From NCBI RefSeq assembly GCF_001685025.1, contig NZ_MAYU01000012.1:62001-126000 (forward strand): a stretch of DNA of 64,000 nt, in the 5' to 3' direction. Both the position numbers and the translations under genes were made by a program. Below are positions 7,945 through 17,814 of this stretch, one piece after another; the first letter of the stretch is position 1, and each line of letters opens with the position of its first letter. The notes beneath the pieces are model-generated. The model did no database searches. It was given only the letters and a program-made list of their open reading frames with translations, and was not told the origin of the DNA. This stretch comes from Bacillus sp. FJAT-27225 (lineage in GTDB: Bacteria; Bacillota; Bacilli; Bacillales; Cytobacillaceae).

Positions 7945-8358
7945 CTATTTAAAGACGAACTTCTTTTGCCCTAAGTAGTTGCTGATTGTGTAGATGCCGC
8001 TGCCAATCAAAACGGCAGCATCGTTATGGAGCCTTGCTGGCAGGAAGTTTGCAAATTCAAGGGCGACAAGCTTGCTGCTTGCCCAATAGGAAAAAACATA
8101 ACAAGTCAAAATGACGGCTATAAATCGCGGGGCCGCTTTTGTTAAACCTACCGAGCTGCGGAATGTGAAGCTGCGGTTAAGAAAGTAGCTGAGTATAGCT
8201 CCTGCTGAGTTACCAATGAAAGTAGACAGCCAGTAAGAAACTCCAATTAGATTCAGCAAAGTAAGCATAATAAAAAGGCCGGCCGCCGTATTGACTGCAC
8301 CGACCATCACAAAGCGGACAAAAGTGTTAGTTGCTTTCAGATATTTTACTTCGATCAA
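7945..8358 (-). CDS. GtrA-family flippase-like protein
   Basis: A 137-residue protein with four transmembrane helices typical of GtrA/GtcA. The start is taken as TTG 8358 (IEVKYLKATNTFVRFV...), because TGGAGCGGA lies at suitable distance and later ATG codons fall inside the first helix. It overlaps the 3' end of the upstream glycosyltransferase gene by 32 bp, indicating translational coupling. GtrA/GtcA proteins are thought to help flip undecaprenyl-phosphate-sugar across the membrane. It is the last gene of a three-gene operon. Confidence 0.85.
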   Translation of the reverse strand: MIEVKYLKATNTFVRFVMVGAVNTAAGLFIMLTLLNLIGVSYWLSTFIGNSAGAILSYFLNRSFTFRSSVGLTKAAPRFIAVILTCYVFSYWASSKLVALEFANFLPARLHNDAAVLIGSGIYTISNYLGQKKFVFK

Positions 8359-9358
8359 GCAGAATCCGCTCCATTTCAGGTTCAAGCTGGCTATCGTCCA
8401 GGAACGGAAGATTGTACATATCCAGGTCAATTATATACTTTGGCCTTTGCTTGGACTCTTTATAAATTTTACCAATGTACTCCCCAACCAAGCCGATTGC
8501 AACAAGCTGAAGCCCTCCGATCAGCCAGATGGAAATAATCAGCGAGGTCCAGCCAGTCTCGGTTTTATCAAAAAACTTCAAATACAAAAAGTAACATCCG
8601 ACTAGCAGGCTAATGAACGAAGACGTAAGGCCTATTGTAAGGACGAAACGAATTGGCGTAACCGAGAACGATGTGACACCATCGAAGGCAAAACTGAGCA
8701 TTTTCCGAAGCGGATATTTGGACTCGCCGGCTTCCCGCTCCTGTCTGTCATAGAAAACTTCAGCCGATCTGAAGCCAAGTAAAGGGACGATTCCTCTTAA
8801 AAACATATTGACTTCCTTGAATTTTTCCAGTTCGGCAACTGCCCTTCGGCCGAGCAGCCGGAAGTCTGCATGGTTGTGAACGAGGTTAACTCCGAGCTTG
8901 CCCATAATGGAATAAAAGCTCAGCGCGGTAAATCGCTTGAACCACGTATCGGTATCACGTTTCCTTCTGACCCCGTACACCACTTCATTACCTTCAAGAA
9001 ATTTTTCAACAAACTGGGGAATGACCTGGATGTCATCCTGCAGATCGGCATCAATCGATAAAATGCAATCGGAAGCTTTCTTGGCCGCAAAGATACCGGC
9101 GAGAAGCGCATTTTGGTGTCCTGCATTCCGGGCGAGTTTGACACCTTTGACAAGGTGATGATCCAGCCCTGCCTTATAGATAATGTCCCATGTGCGGTCA
9201 CGGCTCCCGTCATCGACAAACAATAGCCGGCTCCTTGCTGATACAAGCTTGTCCTTTATCATTCCTTCCAGCAGCCCGGTCAGGCGAGGCATAGTTAGGG
9301 GCAGCACTTCTTCCTCGTTATAGCAAGGAACCACAATCGTTAAAACTGGTTCATTCAT
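8327..9358 (-). CDS. Family 2 glycosyltransferase, undecaprenyl-phosphate sugar synthase type
   Basis: A 343-residue enzyme of the DPM1/GtrB/CsbB class. The N-terminal GT-A domain has PCYNEEE, VDDGSRD (about 48-54) and the metal-binding DADLQDD (103-109). Two transmembrane helices follow near residues 235-262 and 272-300. These enzymes transfer a sugar from a nucleotide donor to undecaprenyl phosphate on the cytoplasmic face. GGAGGTACC precedes the ATG. It lies between the DUF6044 gene (upstream) and gtrA (overlapping downstream), which together match three-component envelope glycosylation systems. Confidence 0.92.
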   Translation of the reverse strand: MNEPVLTIVVPCYNEEEVLPLTMPRLTGLLEGMIKDKLVSARSRLLFVDDGSRDRTWDIIYKAGLDHHLVKGVKLARNAGHQNALLAGIFAAKKASDCILSIDADLQDDIQVIPQFVEKFLEGNEVVYGVRRKRDTDTWFKRFTALSFYSIMGKLGVNLVHNHADFRLLGRRAVAELEKFKEVNMFLRGIVPLLGFRSAEVFYDRQEREAGESKYPLRKMLSFAFDGVTSFSVTPIRFVLTIGLTSSFISLLVGCYFLYLKFFDKTETGWTSLIISIWLIGGLQLVAIGLVGEYIGKIYKESKQRPKYIIDLDMYNLPFLDDSQLEPEMERILLDRSKISESN

Positions 9359-9482
9359 AAGGTACCTCCAAGCGTAAGACGTTCATTTTATAGTCGGTTG
9401 ATTCATTCGGTTCTGCTAGACATAATCTGCTTCGTCCAGATTTTTCATGCATTAAAACAAATTCCTGCAAGATCTTTTTACG

Positions 9483-11198
9483 TTAAATTGCCTTATATAA
9501 ATAAATCCGCCAGGCAGACTCATCTGAATCGAAAACCTTTTCTAACTTCAGGCCAGTTGAATTGGCGTTCAGGATGGGCACCGCAGAAAAAATATACGTG
9601 CCGCCCATTTTCTTAAATTGATCCGTATTGAGTTCCAAATTTCTCAAAGCTGCCTTGGAAGATTTTTTGAACATATAGCTTTTGCCCAGCTCGGCAGTGA
9701 ACAAATAACAGCGGCCACCCCATTCATCGAAGTAGGTCCGAATCGTTCCGTTCTTGTCCAATTCCTTTTCAATGATTTTACGAAATTCATGTTTGTAGGT
9801 AAGCGGGTAGAAATTATTGTATGTATCCAGCGTGTAAAAACCATTGTATTGGGCGATTGCCGGATGCAGGCCGATACTGGCGACCCCGTACCCTTCCTTC
9901 GGCTCGCCGATATGCCTAGCGATATCCGCAAACTGTTCTTTTGCATAAAATTCCCCTACCGATGGCTTGTTGCGGTACACAATTTCATCATTAAAGCTTA
10001 GCAAAAGAAGAAGCTGGCAAACTGAAAGAAATATCCCCGTCTTTTTCCACGCAATTCCGGCGTCCGCCAAAATTTTAAGGGCCAGCGCAAAGCCGATATA
10101 AATAATCATCGGCCTTAAAAAATGAAAACGGGCAAAATTAAACGTATCAAGAAAGTGGAATTTTTCAGTCAGCGGCAGCCACCCCTTGTAAAACCAGAAC
10201 GCATACCAAATCGACAATAAAGTGTTTATCCCAAGCAACAGCAGGAACGGCCATTCCTTGCGCCAAACTTTTTTTGACAAAACAAACCAAAGCGCAATCA
10301 ACGTCGCAGCCATAATAAACAGGCCATGAACGGTCATGACATGTGTGTGCCCAAGGAAAAAATTTTTCACCGATAGCCTGGCTGCCTGCAAAAAGGAGAG
10401 TCTGGCATGAAAGTATTCATCCCGGCTGTTTGGTTCATCATCGAATAGGAAGGAATAGACAAGCCGGTATTCGACGAGCAAGAACATGGCCGTCATAACA
10501 GCAATCGCAAAAAACAAGTTCAGATTCAGCGTTTTTCTTTTAAAGGCATCTACCAGCCAAAAGAGTCCCATTGCAGCGAGAAAGAAAAAGAACCCCAGCA
10601 CAAAGCTTGAATATAGCGGCAAAAGCAAAAGTACCATCCAGTTCGCGAGCCGTTTATCTCCTGTGCGAATATTAAGAAACGCCCATAATGCAAGCGGCAT
10701 TCCGAGAGTGCTCAGCATCCCGGACGGCCAAAATGGGGTCAGGGCGAAAGCAAGCGCTGTAACAACAATGATCCAATGCCGGCTTGATTCTTTTATAAAA
10801 TGGTCTTTTAAAAGAAGATACATTCCTATAAAGGCAAGGAATCTAGCAAGTGCCTGGCTGAGTGAATAGGCAGCCATAGTTGGCAGCAGTGCGTGCAGCC
10901 AGACAATCCCGCTAAGCTCAGGCCCAAAGGCATTCCGGGATAGTCCGCCATTAACAATCTGCGGAATGATCCCTTCTAGCGGGCCAAAAATTTGTCCGCT
11001 TTCAGCCAAGACTTTATACCATGCAAGGTTGGAGTCAAGATTATCGTGGACCCGAATATGGGCTTTTTCACCGAGAATAAAAAGAGGCATTAAATAGATT
11101 GCTAATACCGCCATGGCAAACGCAATCTGCCTTCGCTTGGCCGTTTGCAGGATGGTAAGCAATCCTGTTTGCCTCCGTTCACTCGTTTGTGTATCCAT
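9483..11198 (-). CDS. Polytopic membrane protein, DUF6044/YkoS-like (GT-C-like glycosyltransferase candidate)
   Basis: A 571-residue protein with roughly eleven hydrophobic segments. An N-terminal extracytoplasmic loop contains GEKAHIRVHDNLDSNLAWYK, and a soluble C-terminal domain of about 150 residues follows. The acidic residues in the first loop (HDNLDSN) are typical of GT-C enzymes that use lipid-linked sugars outside the membrane. In B. subtilis, a similar protein (YkoS) is paired with a GT2 (YkoT). AAAGGAGGGC precedes the ATG. It is the first gene of the operon, followed by the GT2 after about 124 bp. The GT-C function is inferred from architecture and neighbours. Confidence 0.78.
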   Translation of the reverse strand: MDTQTSERRQTGLLTILQTAKRRQIAFAMAVLAIYLMPLFILGEKAHIRVHDNLDSNLAWYKVLAESGQIFGPLEGIIPQIVNGGLSRNAFGPELSGIVWLHALLPTMAAYSLSQALARFLAFIGMYLLLKDHFIKESSRHWIIVVTALAFALTPFWPSGMLSTLGMPLALWAFLNIRTGDKRLANWMVLLLLPLYSSFVLGFFFFLAAMGLFWLVDAFKRKTLNLNLFFAIAVMTAMFLLVEYRLVYSFLFDDEPNSRDEYFHARLSFLQAARLSVKNFFLGHTHVMTVHGLFIMAATLIALWFVLSKKVWRKEWPFLLLLGINTLLSIWYAFWFYKGWLPLTEKFHFLDTFNFARFHFLRPMIIYIGFALALKILADAGIAWKKTGIFLSVCQLLLLLSFNDEIVYRNKPSVGEFYAKEQFADIARHIGEPKEGYGVASIGLHPAIAQYNGFYTLDTYNNFYPLTYKHEFRKIIEKELDKNGTIRTYFDEWGGRCYLFTAELGKSYMFKKSSKAALRNLELNTDQFKKMGGTYIFSAVPILNANSTGLKLEKVFDSDESAWRIYLYKAI

Positions 11199-11287
11199 GG
11201 TGTGCCCTCCTTTTACTTTGCGGATTAAACCCGTCCTAGCATTAACCTAAAATTCGGATTTTATTCCTAGTTGTATAAAGTAGGGCA

Positions 11288-11316
11288 TTGGAATTTTATA
11301 AAAATACAATTATTAT
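11288..11316 (+). promoter_or_regulatory. Sigma-A type promoter for the transglutaminase-like gene
   Basis: TTGGAA, a 17-bp spacer and TATTAT match the -35/-10 consensus well. The in-frame TTG at 11288 is therefore promoter DNA rather than the start codon, which favours ATG 11336. Confidence 0.65.
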
Positions 11317-11335
11317 AGTAAAAACTACAAAAGAA

Positions 11336-11953
11336 ATGGTTATACCCGATTGTCAACAGCTAAAATCAATCCTGCCGTTCGCTATGGCGAAGGATTTATT
11401 AAATGAAGCTGGCAGCCTCCGCAATAAAGAACATGGCCTTGCGACAGTGCTGTCCTATCACATCACAAAAACAATCGATGGAACCCCTTTTCTCCTGCCC
11501 AGCTCTGTTGTGGAAAGCAATGATCCTGCCATCATTCGGCTAGCCAAAGAAATTAGTGCTCGCAAATTATCCGATAGTGAAAAATCGGAAGCCATCTATG
11601 ATTGGGTCACTGAAAACCTCGAGTATGATGCAGCAACCTATTTTGCATTCCTAAGGGGTGAGAGTTTCACGTTCAAATCTGCTCTTGAAGCGCTGGAATC
11701 GAGAACGGCATTGTGTATGGGATTTTCACACCTTACAGCTGCATTGCACCGGGCAATTGGCATTGAAGCAAAAATTGTTTATGGTGAGGACCATGCATGG
11801 AATGAAATTAAACTGAATGGCAGCTGGGTTCCAATGGATACAACACGCGGGGCCGGCTATATTGATGTACAATCCGAAAGCTTTGTTCACATCCCAAATA
11901 AGGAATATGTAACAAAATCAGATGTAAAAAAAGAGGGAGAGTATCTCTGGTAG
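11336..11953 (+). CDS. Transglutaminase-like domain protein
   Basis: A 205-residue protein with the transglutaminase/papain-like triad Cys127 (TALCMGFSHL), His153 (EDHAWNEIKL) and Asp168 (VPMDTTRG). It has no signal peptide or membrane segment, so it is probably cytoplasmic. Members of this superfamily are usually proteases, amidases or crosslinking enzymes; the substrate here is unknown. The start is weakly supported, since the ribosome binding site before ATG 11336 is poor, but a promoter covers the upstream alternative. The stop codon is followed 2 bases later by the dispersed 155-bp element. Confidence 0.8.
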   Translation: MVIPDCQQLKSILPFAMAKDLLNEAGSLRNKEHGLATVLSYHITKTIDGTPFLLPSSVVESNDPAIIRLAKEISARKLSDSEKSEAIYDWVTENLEYDAATYFAFLRGESFTFKSALEALESRTALCMGFSHLTAALHRAIGIEAKIVYGEDHAWNEIKLNGSWVPMDTTRGAGYIDVQSESFVHIPNKEYVTKSDVKKEGEYLW

Positions 11954-12110
11954 AACAAAAGCGCAAGCGCCTTGATTATCGCCGTACAAACTGGAGGGGC
12001 TTCGACTGAGATAAAGGAATCACGAAGAGCGTAAGCGATTCGATGATGACTTATCGTAGGGAGGAGACCTGAAGTTTGCTAGGTGATAGGCGCTGGAGCT
12101 AGACGTAGAC
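11954..12110 (+). repeat. Dispersed stop-codon-proximal element, copy A
   Basis: It begins AACAAAAGCGCAAGCGCC and ends near GGCGCTGGAGCTAGACGTAGAC with imperfect terminal inverted repeats. It is roughly 90% identical to the reverse complement of 25238-25392. It starts directly after the stop of the transglutaminase-like gene and runs in the same direction. Confidence 0.9.
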
Positions 12111-12303
12111 AATCCCGATAAAAGCTATCCTAGTCGATTTTTTTACTTTCCTATGGCACCTTTCCTTTCGGGAAGGTGTTTTTAGTTTGTTTGGGGGAGT
12201 TTTGACATGAGGCTCACTTATGAGTTTCCGCTAATTTGACCATACTGGTAATCGAGAAAATAGCGATGACTAATGCGACTTAGTTTTACAAGGGGGAGCT
12301 TAT
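12111..12303. other. Intergenic region between the repeat element and yugO
   Basis: This holds a terminator (12157-12185) and the 5' region of yugO. No gene is seen. GGGGGAGC near 12290-12297 is the yugO ribosome binding site. Confidence 0.7.
12157..12185 (+). terminator. Terminator
   Basis: CACCTTTCC/GGGAAGGTG around TTTC, followed by TTTTT. It ends the transcript that carries the transglutaminase-like gene and repeat copy A. Confidence 0.88.
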
Positions 12304-13290
12304 ATGCCAAATCGATGGTATTTACATTTTTTGCGCTTGCCGGTTTTGATTCGGATTACAGTCCTGACACTTCTTTGTTTTCTTTCTTTTGGAATACTGA
12401 TGACTTTCCTGGAGCCGAATACATTTCCGACTGTGTACGACGGGATATGGTGGACAATTATTACGGCAACAACAGTTGGTTATGGGGATTATGTCCCCCA
12501 ATCCCTTCCTGGCAGAATTGCTGCTGCAGTCCTGATTTTAACGGGTGCAGGACTTGTTTCTTTTTATTTAGTCTCTCTTGCAACGGCCGCCGTAACAAGG
12601 CAGAACGCCTTTTCTGAAGGGAAGCTCGCATACAAAGGAATCAACCATGTAGCAATTATCGGCTGGAATGAGCGTTCCCGAGAAGTCATCACCAAGCTAA
12701 CCGCCTCAGGGAGAGGGCTTGAAATTGTACTAATTGATGAGACACTCCCAGAAAATCCCCTGCCGGGCAAGCTGATTCATTTTATCCAGGGCAAGCCTCA
12801 TGTCGATCATACAATTTTAAAAGCAAATATTCCGAAGGCAGAAATGGTGCTGATTACAGCTGACCATAGCCCCGAGGAACTCCAGGCAGATATGAATTCC
12901 ATTTTGACGTTATTGACAATTAAAGGACTTTGCCCTGAAGTGCCATGCATTGTGGAAATATTGACTCCCGAGCAGGTTGTCAATGCAAAGCGTGCAGGCG
13001 CCAATCAGGTTCTCCAATCAAACAAGCTTGCAAGCATTTTCATGCTGAGCAGCCTGCACTCCCGAGGTGCAGGCCTGCTTTTAAAAATGATGGGCGAGCT
13101 CCAGGAAAACCGGCTTGCTTCAACTGCTGCAGAGACTCAATTAATCGGAAAGAGTTTTGCAGACGCAAAAGAAGCATGGGCAAAAAAGGAATTGCTGCTT
13201 TTCGGCATAAAAAAAGGGGAGGACTTGTTTATCAATCCACCCCTCTCTTATCAAATTGAAGACGGCGATGAATTCATCGCCATTAAGTGA
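12304..13290 (+). CDS. yugO: YugO-like potassium channel with RCK domain
   Basis: A 328-residue two-helix potassium channel. TM1 is at about residues 16-36. The pore and selectivity filter are at 51-62 (TTVGYGD at 56-62) and TM2 at about 72-95. A TrkA-N/RCK domain starts near 113 (HVAIIGWNERS), and a RCK-C-like end follows. B. subtilis YugO has the same length and gene neighbours (yugN, pgi) and is known for potassium-mediated electrical signalling in biofilms. GGGGGAGC lies before the ATG. It is convergent with yugN. Confidence 0.93.
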   Translation: MPNRWYLHFLRLPVLIRITVLTLLCFLSFGILMTFLEPNTFPTVYDGIWWTIITATTVGYGDYVPQSLPGRIAAAVLILTGAGLVSFYLVSLATAAVTRQNAFSEGKLAYKGINHVAIIGWNERSREVITKLTASGRGLEIVLIDETLPENPLPGKLIHFIQGKPHVDHTILKANIPKAEMVLITADHSPEELQADMNSILTLLTIKGLCPEVPCIVEILTPEQVVNAKRAGANQVLQSNKLASIFMLSSLHSRGAGLLLKMMGELQENRLASTAAETQLIGKSFADAKEAWAKKELLLFGIKKGEDLFINPPLSYQIEDGDEFIAIK

Positions 13291-13362
13291 AACATCAAAA
13301 ACCCAGCGAATTTGAGCCCGCAATTCAAGCCGCTTAGGTTTTCCGCATAACTCGTAAGCTTT

Positions 13363-13390
13363 CAGGCGGGGCCAAACCGTTCCCCGCCTG
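13363..13390. terminator. Hairpin between yugO and yugN
   Basis: CAGGCGGGG pairs with CCCCGCCTG across a 10-base loop between the two convergent stops. There is no clear T-run on either strand, so termination is only probable. Confidence 0.6.
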
Positions 13391-13407
13391 GAATGGAACT
13401 ATATAAC

Positions 13408-13812
13408 CTACTGCAAAAGCGCTGCTTCCAGCTTTTGGACAAGGTTGGAAGCAAGATTAACATACTCCAAATCAATAGGTGCATCCTTCACTTCCGGGGA
13501 TTGAAACTGATTTACAGATCCGGAGAACGTGCCGATATTTCCTTCATCATCGACTCCATCCTCATATTGATGGGCGAGCAGGAACGGAGTCCCAATCCGG
13601 ACTCTCGGGTTACCTCCATCAAGCTGGCCATCAATGGCCTGGATTGGCACCCTAAAAAAATGATACGTTCCATCGTCGTCAATTTTATAATCGAAGTAGC
13701 CATGATCATAATCCCAGTTACCGCCAATGGTGTAGCCAAGTGGTTTCAACGCATCCTCTAATTCTCGCAATGAAAAATCCTTGCCCTCTACATTGCTTTT
13801 AATCGGTATCAT
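13408..13812 (-). CDS. yugN: YugN-like family protein
   Basis: A 134-residue soluble protein with the YugN features GYTIGGNWDYDHGYFDYKID and FFRVPIQAIDGQLD. It is acidic and has no membrane segment. The function is unknown. AGGAGGGACTGC precedes the ATG. It sits between yugO and pgi as in B. subtilis, and is transcribed with pgi orientation after a gap of about 140 bp. Confidence 0.88.
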   Translation of the reverse strand: MIPIKSNVEGKDFSLRELEDALKPLGYTIGGNWDYDHGYFDYKIDDDGTYHFFRVPIQAIDGQLDGGNPRVRIGTPFLLAHQYEDGVDDEGNIGTFSGSVNQFQSPEVKDAPIDLEYVNLASNLVQKLEAALLQ

Positions 13813-13953
13813 TGCAGTCCCTCCTAAATAGCATTAAGCAGGAAAAATTGTTGTTTGCAATAGAGCCGCTTCTCTTGATGAAACTGGTCTTCGCCACACG
13901 TTCCGGACTCCTCTGAATTCTCCTATTCCAGCATGTCAATCTTGCGCTTGAAT

Positions 13954-15303
13954 TTATTTCAGGCGCTTTTCCAACTCGGCCTTTTTCTCTTCAAAACCTG
14001 GCTTGCCAAGGAGGGCGAACATGTTGACCTTGTAGGCCTCCACTCCGGGCTGGTCAAACGGATTGACGCCGAGCAGGTAACCGCTCATCGCACAAGCCTT
14101 TTCAAAGAAATAAACCATATATCCAAATGTATACTCATCCATTTCCGGAATCGAAACAATCAGATTCGGTACGCCTCCGTCAGTGTGTGCGAGCATCGTT
14201 CCTTCAAATGCCTTGTTGTTGACAAAATCAACTGTTTGGCCAGCCAGGTAGTTCAAGCCATCAAGGTCATTTGCTTCTTCTTCGATCGTAAGCTCATACC
14301 GTGGTTTTTCCACTTTGATAATCGTTTCAAACATATCGCGGCGGCCTTCCTGGATATATTGGCCAAGCGAATGAAGGTCTGTTGAGAAGTTAGCCGAAGC
14401 TGGGAAGATCCCCTTCTGATCCTTGCCTTCACTTTCGCCAAACAACTGCTTCCACCATTCAGAGAAATACTGAAGCCCTGGCTCATAGTTGACAAGCATT
14501 TCAATGGTCTTGCCTTTATTGTAGAGCACGTTTCGGACGGCTGCATATTGATAAGCCGGATTCTCATCAAGCTCTGAACTGCTGTAGTCATTCATCGCCT
14601 GGGCGGCACCCTTCATCATCTTTTCGATATCGGCGCCACTTACCGCGATTGGCAGGAGTCCGACAGCTGTTAGCACTGAGTAGCGTCCGCCGACATCATC
14701 AGGAATCACAAATGTTTCGTAGCCTACCTCATCTGATAGTGTTTTTAACGCGCCGCGTGCTTTGTCCGTAGTGGCGTAGATGCGCTTCTTCGCCTCTGCT
14801 TCTCCGTATTTTTCAATAAGGAGCTTTCGGAACAGCCTGAAAGCAAGCGCAGGTTCTGTTGTTGTGCCGGATTTGGAAATGACATTGATTGAAAAATCTT
14901 TGCCTTCCAATAGCTGTGCAACATCATGCATATAAGTGGAAGAAATGTTGTTGCCAACAAACAGGATTTGCGGTGTGCCGCGCTTTTCCGCAGAGAGTGC
15001 GTTGTAAAAGCTATGGCCAAGCATTTCAAGTGCTGCACGGGCACCGAGGTAGGAGCCGCCAATGCCAATCACAACAAGTACGTCGGAGTCTGATTTAATC
15101 TTTTCGGCTGCTTTTTGGATGCGGGAGAACTCTTCTTTATCATAATTCTCAGGCAAATCAATCCAGCCTAGGTAGTCGCTTCCTGCTCCGGTTTTTTCAT
15201 GAAGGGAATGGTGGGCAACTTTTACTGCATCGCGTAAATATGTTAATTCATGTTCACCAAAAAAGCTACTTGCCTTTGTGTAATCAAAACGGATATGTGT
15301 CAT
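13954..15303 (-). CDS. pgi: Glucose-6-phosphate isomerase
   Basis: A 449-residue phosphoglucose isomerase of the short bacillar type. It interconverts glucose-6-phosphate and fructose-6-phosphate in glycolysis and gluconeogenesis. Visible signatures are [17 protein letters not shown] (sugar-phosphate binding), [11 protein letters not shown] and [14 protein letters not shown]. Length matches the B. subtilis enzyme. GGAGGTTCC precedes the ATG. Its upstream region (15304-15580) leads into the large hairpin array, which lies between this gene and the alcohol dehydrogenase gene. Confidence 0.98.
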   Translation of the reverse strand: MTHIRFDYTKASSFFGEHELTYLRDAVKVAHHSLHEKTGAGSDYLGWIDLPENYDKEEFSRIQKAAEKIKSDSDVLVVIGIGGSYLGARAALEMLGHSFYNALSAEKRGTPQILFVGNNISSTYMHDVAQLLEGKDFSINVISKSGTTTEPALAFRLFRKLLIEKYGEAEAKKRIYATTDKARGALKTLSDEVGYETFVIPDDVGGRYSVLTAVGLLPIAVSGADIEKMMKGAAQAMNDYSSSELDENPAYQYAAVRNVLYNKGKTIEMLVNYEPGLQYFSEWWKQLFGESEGKDQKGIFPASANFSTDLHSLGQYIQEGRRDMFETIIKVEKPRYELTIEEEANDLDGLNYLAGQTVDFVNNKAFEGTMLAHTDGGVPNLIVSIPEMDEYTFGYMVYFFEKACAMSGYLLGVNPFDQPGVEAYKVNMFALLGKPGFEEKKAELEKRLK

Positions 15304-15584
15304 TTTGGAACCTCCGTGTTCTATGGATTATCGGTTGGACTGCCAACAGCGTTTATGAGACTTGCAACTGGGCAATCTCGTGCCGATTGTTCTGGTTTGG
15401 CCATATTCAGAGTATGGCTGAATATGGACTCACCTTATCATTACTCACTTTACCCAATGACTTGCGGATAATCAAGGGACAGCCTTTTCTGAAAGCGGCT
15501 TCAGTACTGGATTTTTTTCGACCCATTTTGCAGGATGGGAATTTGGTCTCTGAAGTTCGAAAAGATTTCAATCTTTTCATTTTT

Positions 15585-16344
15585 CGGACGGCTCGAACTC
15601 CTAATCCACTAGATTCGTCTCATCAGCTCTTTAAGGGTCCAATCTCACACCTAAGCAACCTGTTCCTGCTCATTATTGCGGGACGGATTGCACACCCAAG
15701 CAACCTGTTCCGTCCAATAATCACTTTTTATGAGACAGATCGCATACCCAATCAGCCAAGTCCGTCTCATTAGTTTTTTTATGGGACGGATTGCGCACCC
15801 AAGCAACCAATTCCGTCCCATACACTCTTTTTATGAGACGGATCGCATACCAATCAGCCAAGTGCGTCTCATTAGCTTTTTTATGGGGCGGAACGCACAC
15901 CTAAGCAACCTGTTCCGTCCCATAATCTCTTTTTATGAGACGGATCGCATACCCAATCAGCCAAGTGCGTCTCATTAGCTTTTTTATAGGACGGATTGCA
16001 CATCGAAGCAGCCTGTTCCGTCCCATAAACTCTTTTTATGAGACAGATCGCACACCCAATCAGCCAAGTCCGTCTCATTAGTTTTTTTATGGGACGGATT
16101 GCACATCGAAGCAGCCTGTTCCGTCACATAATCACATTTTATGAGACGGATCGCATACCCAATCAGCCAAGTCCGTCTCATTAATTTTTTTTATGGGACG
16201 GATTGCGCACCCAAGCAACCAATTCCGTCCCATAAACTCTTTTTATGAGACGGATTGCATACCCAATCAGGCAAGTCTGTCTCATTAGCTTTTTTTATGG
16301 GACGGATCGCACACCAAAGAAGTCAGATCCGTCACATAACCCCT
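15585..16344. repeat. 52-bp-period hairpin array 1 (13 clear units plus two degenerate units)
   Basis: Two related unit types alternate. Type A opens with ATGGGACGGA and closes with TCCGTCCCAT. Type B opens with ATGAGACGGA and closes with TCCGTCTCAT. Type A units begin at about 15678, 15781, 15883, 15986, 16089, 16193 and 16297, so an A+B pair is 102-104 bp. Each hairpin is followed on the plus strand by 4-8 T. Two decayed units precede 15678. The array lies beyond the alcohol dehydrogenase terminator and upstream of the pgi 5' region. No coding content is credible here. Confidence 0.95.
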
Positions 16345-16415
16345 TATTAAGGGAACCATTTTTAAAGACTGTCTTTTTTAAAAAATTTGCATTATTTACC
16401 CTTTCCATTTTTCCC

Positions 16416-16452
16416 AAAAAAAGTGACCGCCCTTATTATAAAAGGGCAGTCA
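16416..16452 (-). terminator. Terminator after the alcohol dehydrogenase gene
   Basis: TGACCGCCCTT/AAGGGCAGTCA stem; on the minus strand it is followed by C and seven T. Confidence 0.88.
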
Positions 16453-16459
16453 TAATACA

Positions 16460-17626
16460 TTATAGAGAAGCTCGCAGTATGGATGTAACGTCGTCGCGAT
16501 TTAGTTTTACAAAGTTGCCAAACTCACCATTTGCCATGGCTTTGTCGGCCATCAGCTCTACATTGCTATCGTCAATATTGTAATCGGCAAGGCGGGATGG
16601 CGCACCAATGCTTGTCCAGAAATCACGGAGCTTTTCAATGCCTTCCAGTCCGACTTCTTCATCCGTTTTGCCGGATGGGTCCACATCAAATACACGGACA
16701 GCCATTTTCGCAAAACGGGCAGGGTCATGCTTCAAATTGTGTTTCATCCAATTCGGGAAAAGGATGGCGAGTCCGCCTCCATGCGGAATATCATAAACAG
16801 CCGATACGGCATGCTCAATGTTATGTGTAGCCCAATCACCGCGGAATCCCATGTTGATCATCCCGTTTAACCCCATTGTACCGCAGTAGAGAAGGGTCGA
16901 ACGGTGTTCATAGTTTTCGAGATCCTCAAGAGCCTTTGGAGCCGTTTCAATGACTGTCTTAAGAAGGCCCTCACACATACGATCCTGAAATTCAGTGTTT
17001 GGGGCGGTGTGGAAATAATGCTCAAATGTATGTGACATCATATCCACAATCCCGTAGATTGTTTGGTCGCGCGGCACAGTGAATGTATTGACCGGGTCAA
17101 GAATGGAGAATTTAGGCATTGTTAATGCACCCGCACCCCAGCCGTATTTTTCGTTTGTCTCCCAATTGGTGATGACCGAACCAGCGTTCATTTCTGAGCC
17201 AGTTGCCGCAAGTGTCAGGACAGTCCCAAATGGAAGGGCATCCTGAGGCTGAGCTTTTTTGATTACAAGGTCCCAGGCATCACCGTCATATTTTGCCCCT
17301 GCAGCAATCAGCTTCGTACAGTCAATAACACTGCCGCCGCCAACCGCAAGCAACAATTCAATTCCTTCCGTCTTGCAAATGTCTACACCTTTACGGGCAG
17401 TAGAAACACGGGGGTTTGGCTCGACCCCGGCAAGTTCAAAAACCTCGGCACCTATTTCATTTAATTGGGATATAACTTGATCGTAAAGGCCGTTCCGCTT
17501 AATGCTGCCTCCGCCGTACACAAGCAATACCTTTTTTCCATAGCGGGGTACTTCATTTTTAAGTTGGTCAAGCTGGCCTTTTCCGAAGATTAATTTAACT
17601 GGGTTGTAAAATGTAAAATTCTCCAT
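16460..17626 (-). CDS. Iron-containing alcohol dehydrogenase (YugJ/YugK type, butanol dehydrogenase-like)
   Basis: A 388-residue group III alcohol dehydrogenase. The N-terminal nucleotide-binding half shows [16 protein letters not shown] and [16 protein letters not shown]. The C-terminal half carries metal ligands in [11 protein letters not shown] and [19 protein letters not shown]. The enzymes reduce aldehydes with NAD(P)H; the physiological substrate is unknown. B. subtilis has two paralogues (yugJ, yugK) in this position; only one is present here. AGGAGGAGATTAG precedes the ATG. Confidence 0.93.
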   Translation of the reverse strand: MENFTFYNPVKLIFGKGQLDQLKNEVPRYGKKVLLVYGGGSIKRNGLYDQVISQLNEIGAEVFELAGVEPNPRVSTARKGVDICKTEGIELLLAVGGGSVIDCTKLIAAGAKYDGDAWDLVIKKAQPQDALPFGTVLTLAATGSEMNAGSVITNWETNEKYGWGAGALTMPKFSILDPVNTFTVPRDQTIYGIVDMMSHTFEHYFHTAPNTEFQDRMCEGLLKTVIETAPKALEDLENYEHRSTLLYCGTMGLNGMINMGFRGDWATHNIEHAVSAVYDIPHGGGLAILFPNWMKHNLKHDPARFAKMAVRVFDVDPSGKTDEEVGLEGIEKLRDFWTSIGAPSRLADYNIDDSNVELMADKAMANGEFGNFVKLNRDDVTSILRASL

Positions 17627-17814
17627 CTAATCTCCTCCTTTTCACATCACTATTATTTATGATTCCAACCATAATTGCAAAAAGAACGAAGCTTTTTTCA
17701 AAAAGCGCATCTTTCGGTTTAGCCTGCCCCTGTAAAAATAGTTTCTATATGTATAGTTGGTGATAATTTGGGAACATTACTAACGTTTACATTTTAACTT
17801 CAAGGAGGATCATA

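Noticed and set aside
15240-16583. Open frames across the hairpin array (up to 177 codons)
   Set aside because: They consist of translated repeat units, have no ribosome binding sites and differ between frames; the periodic sequence explains them.
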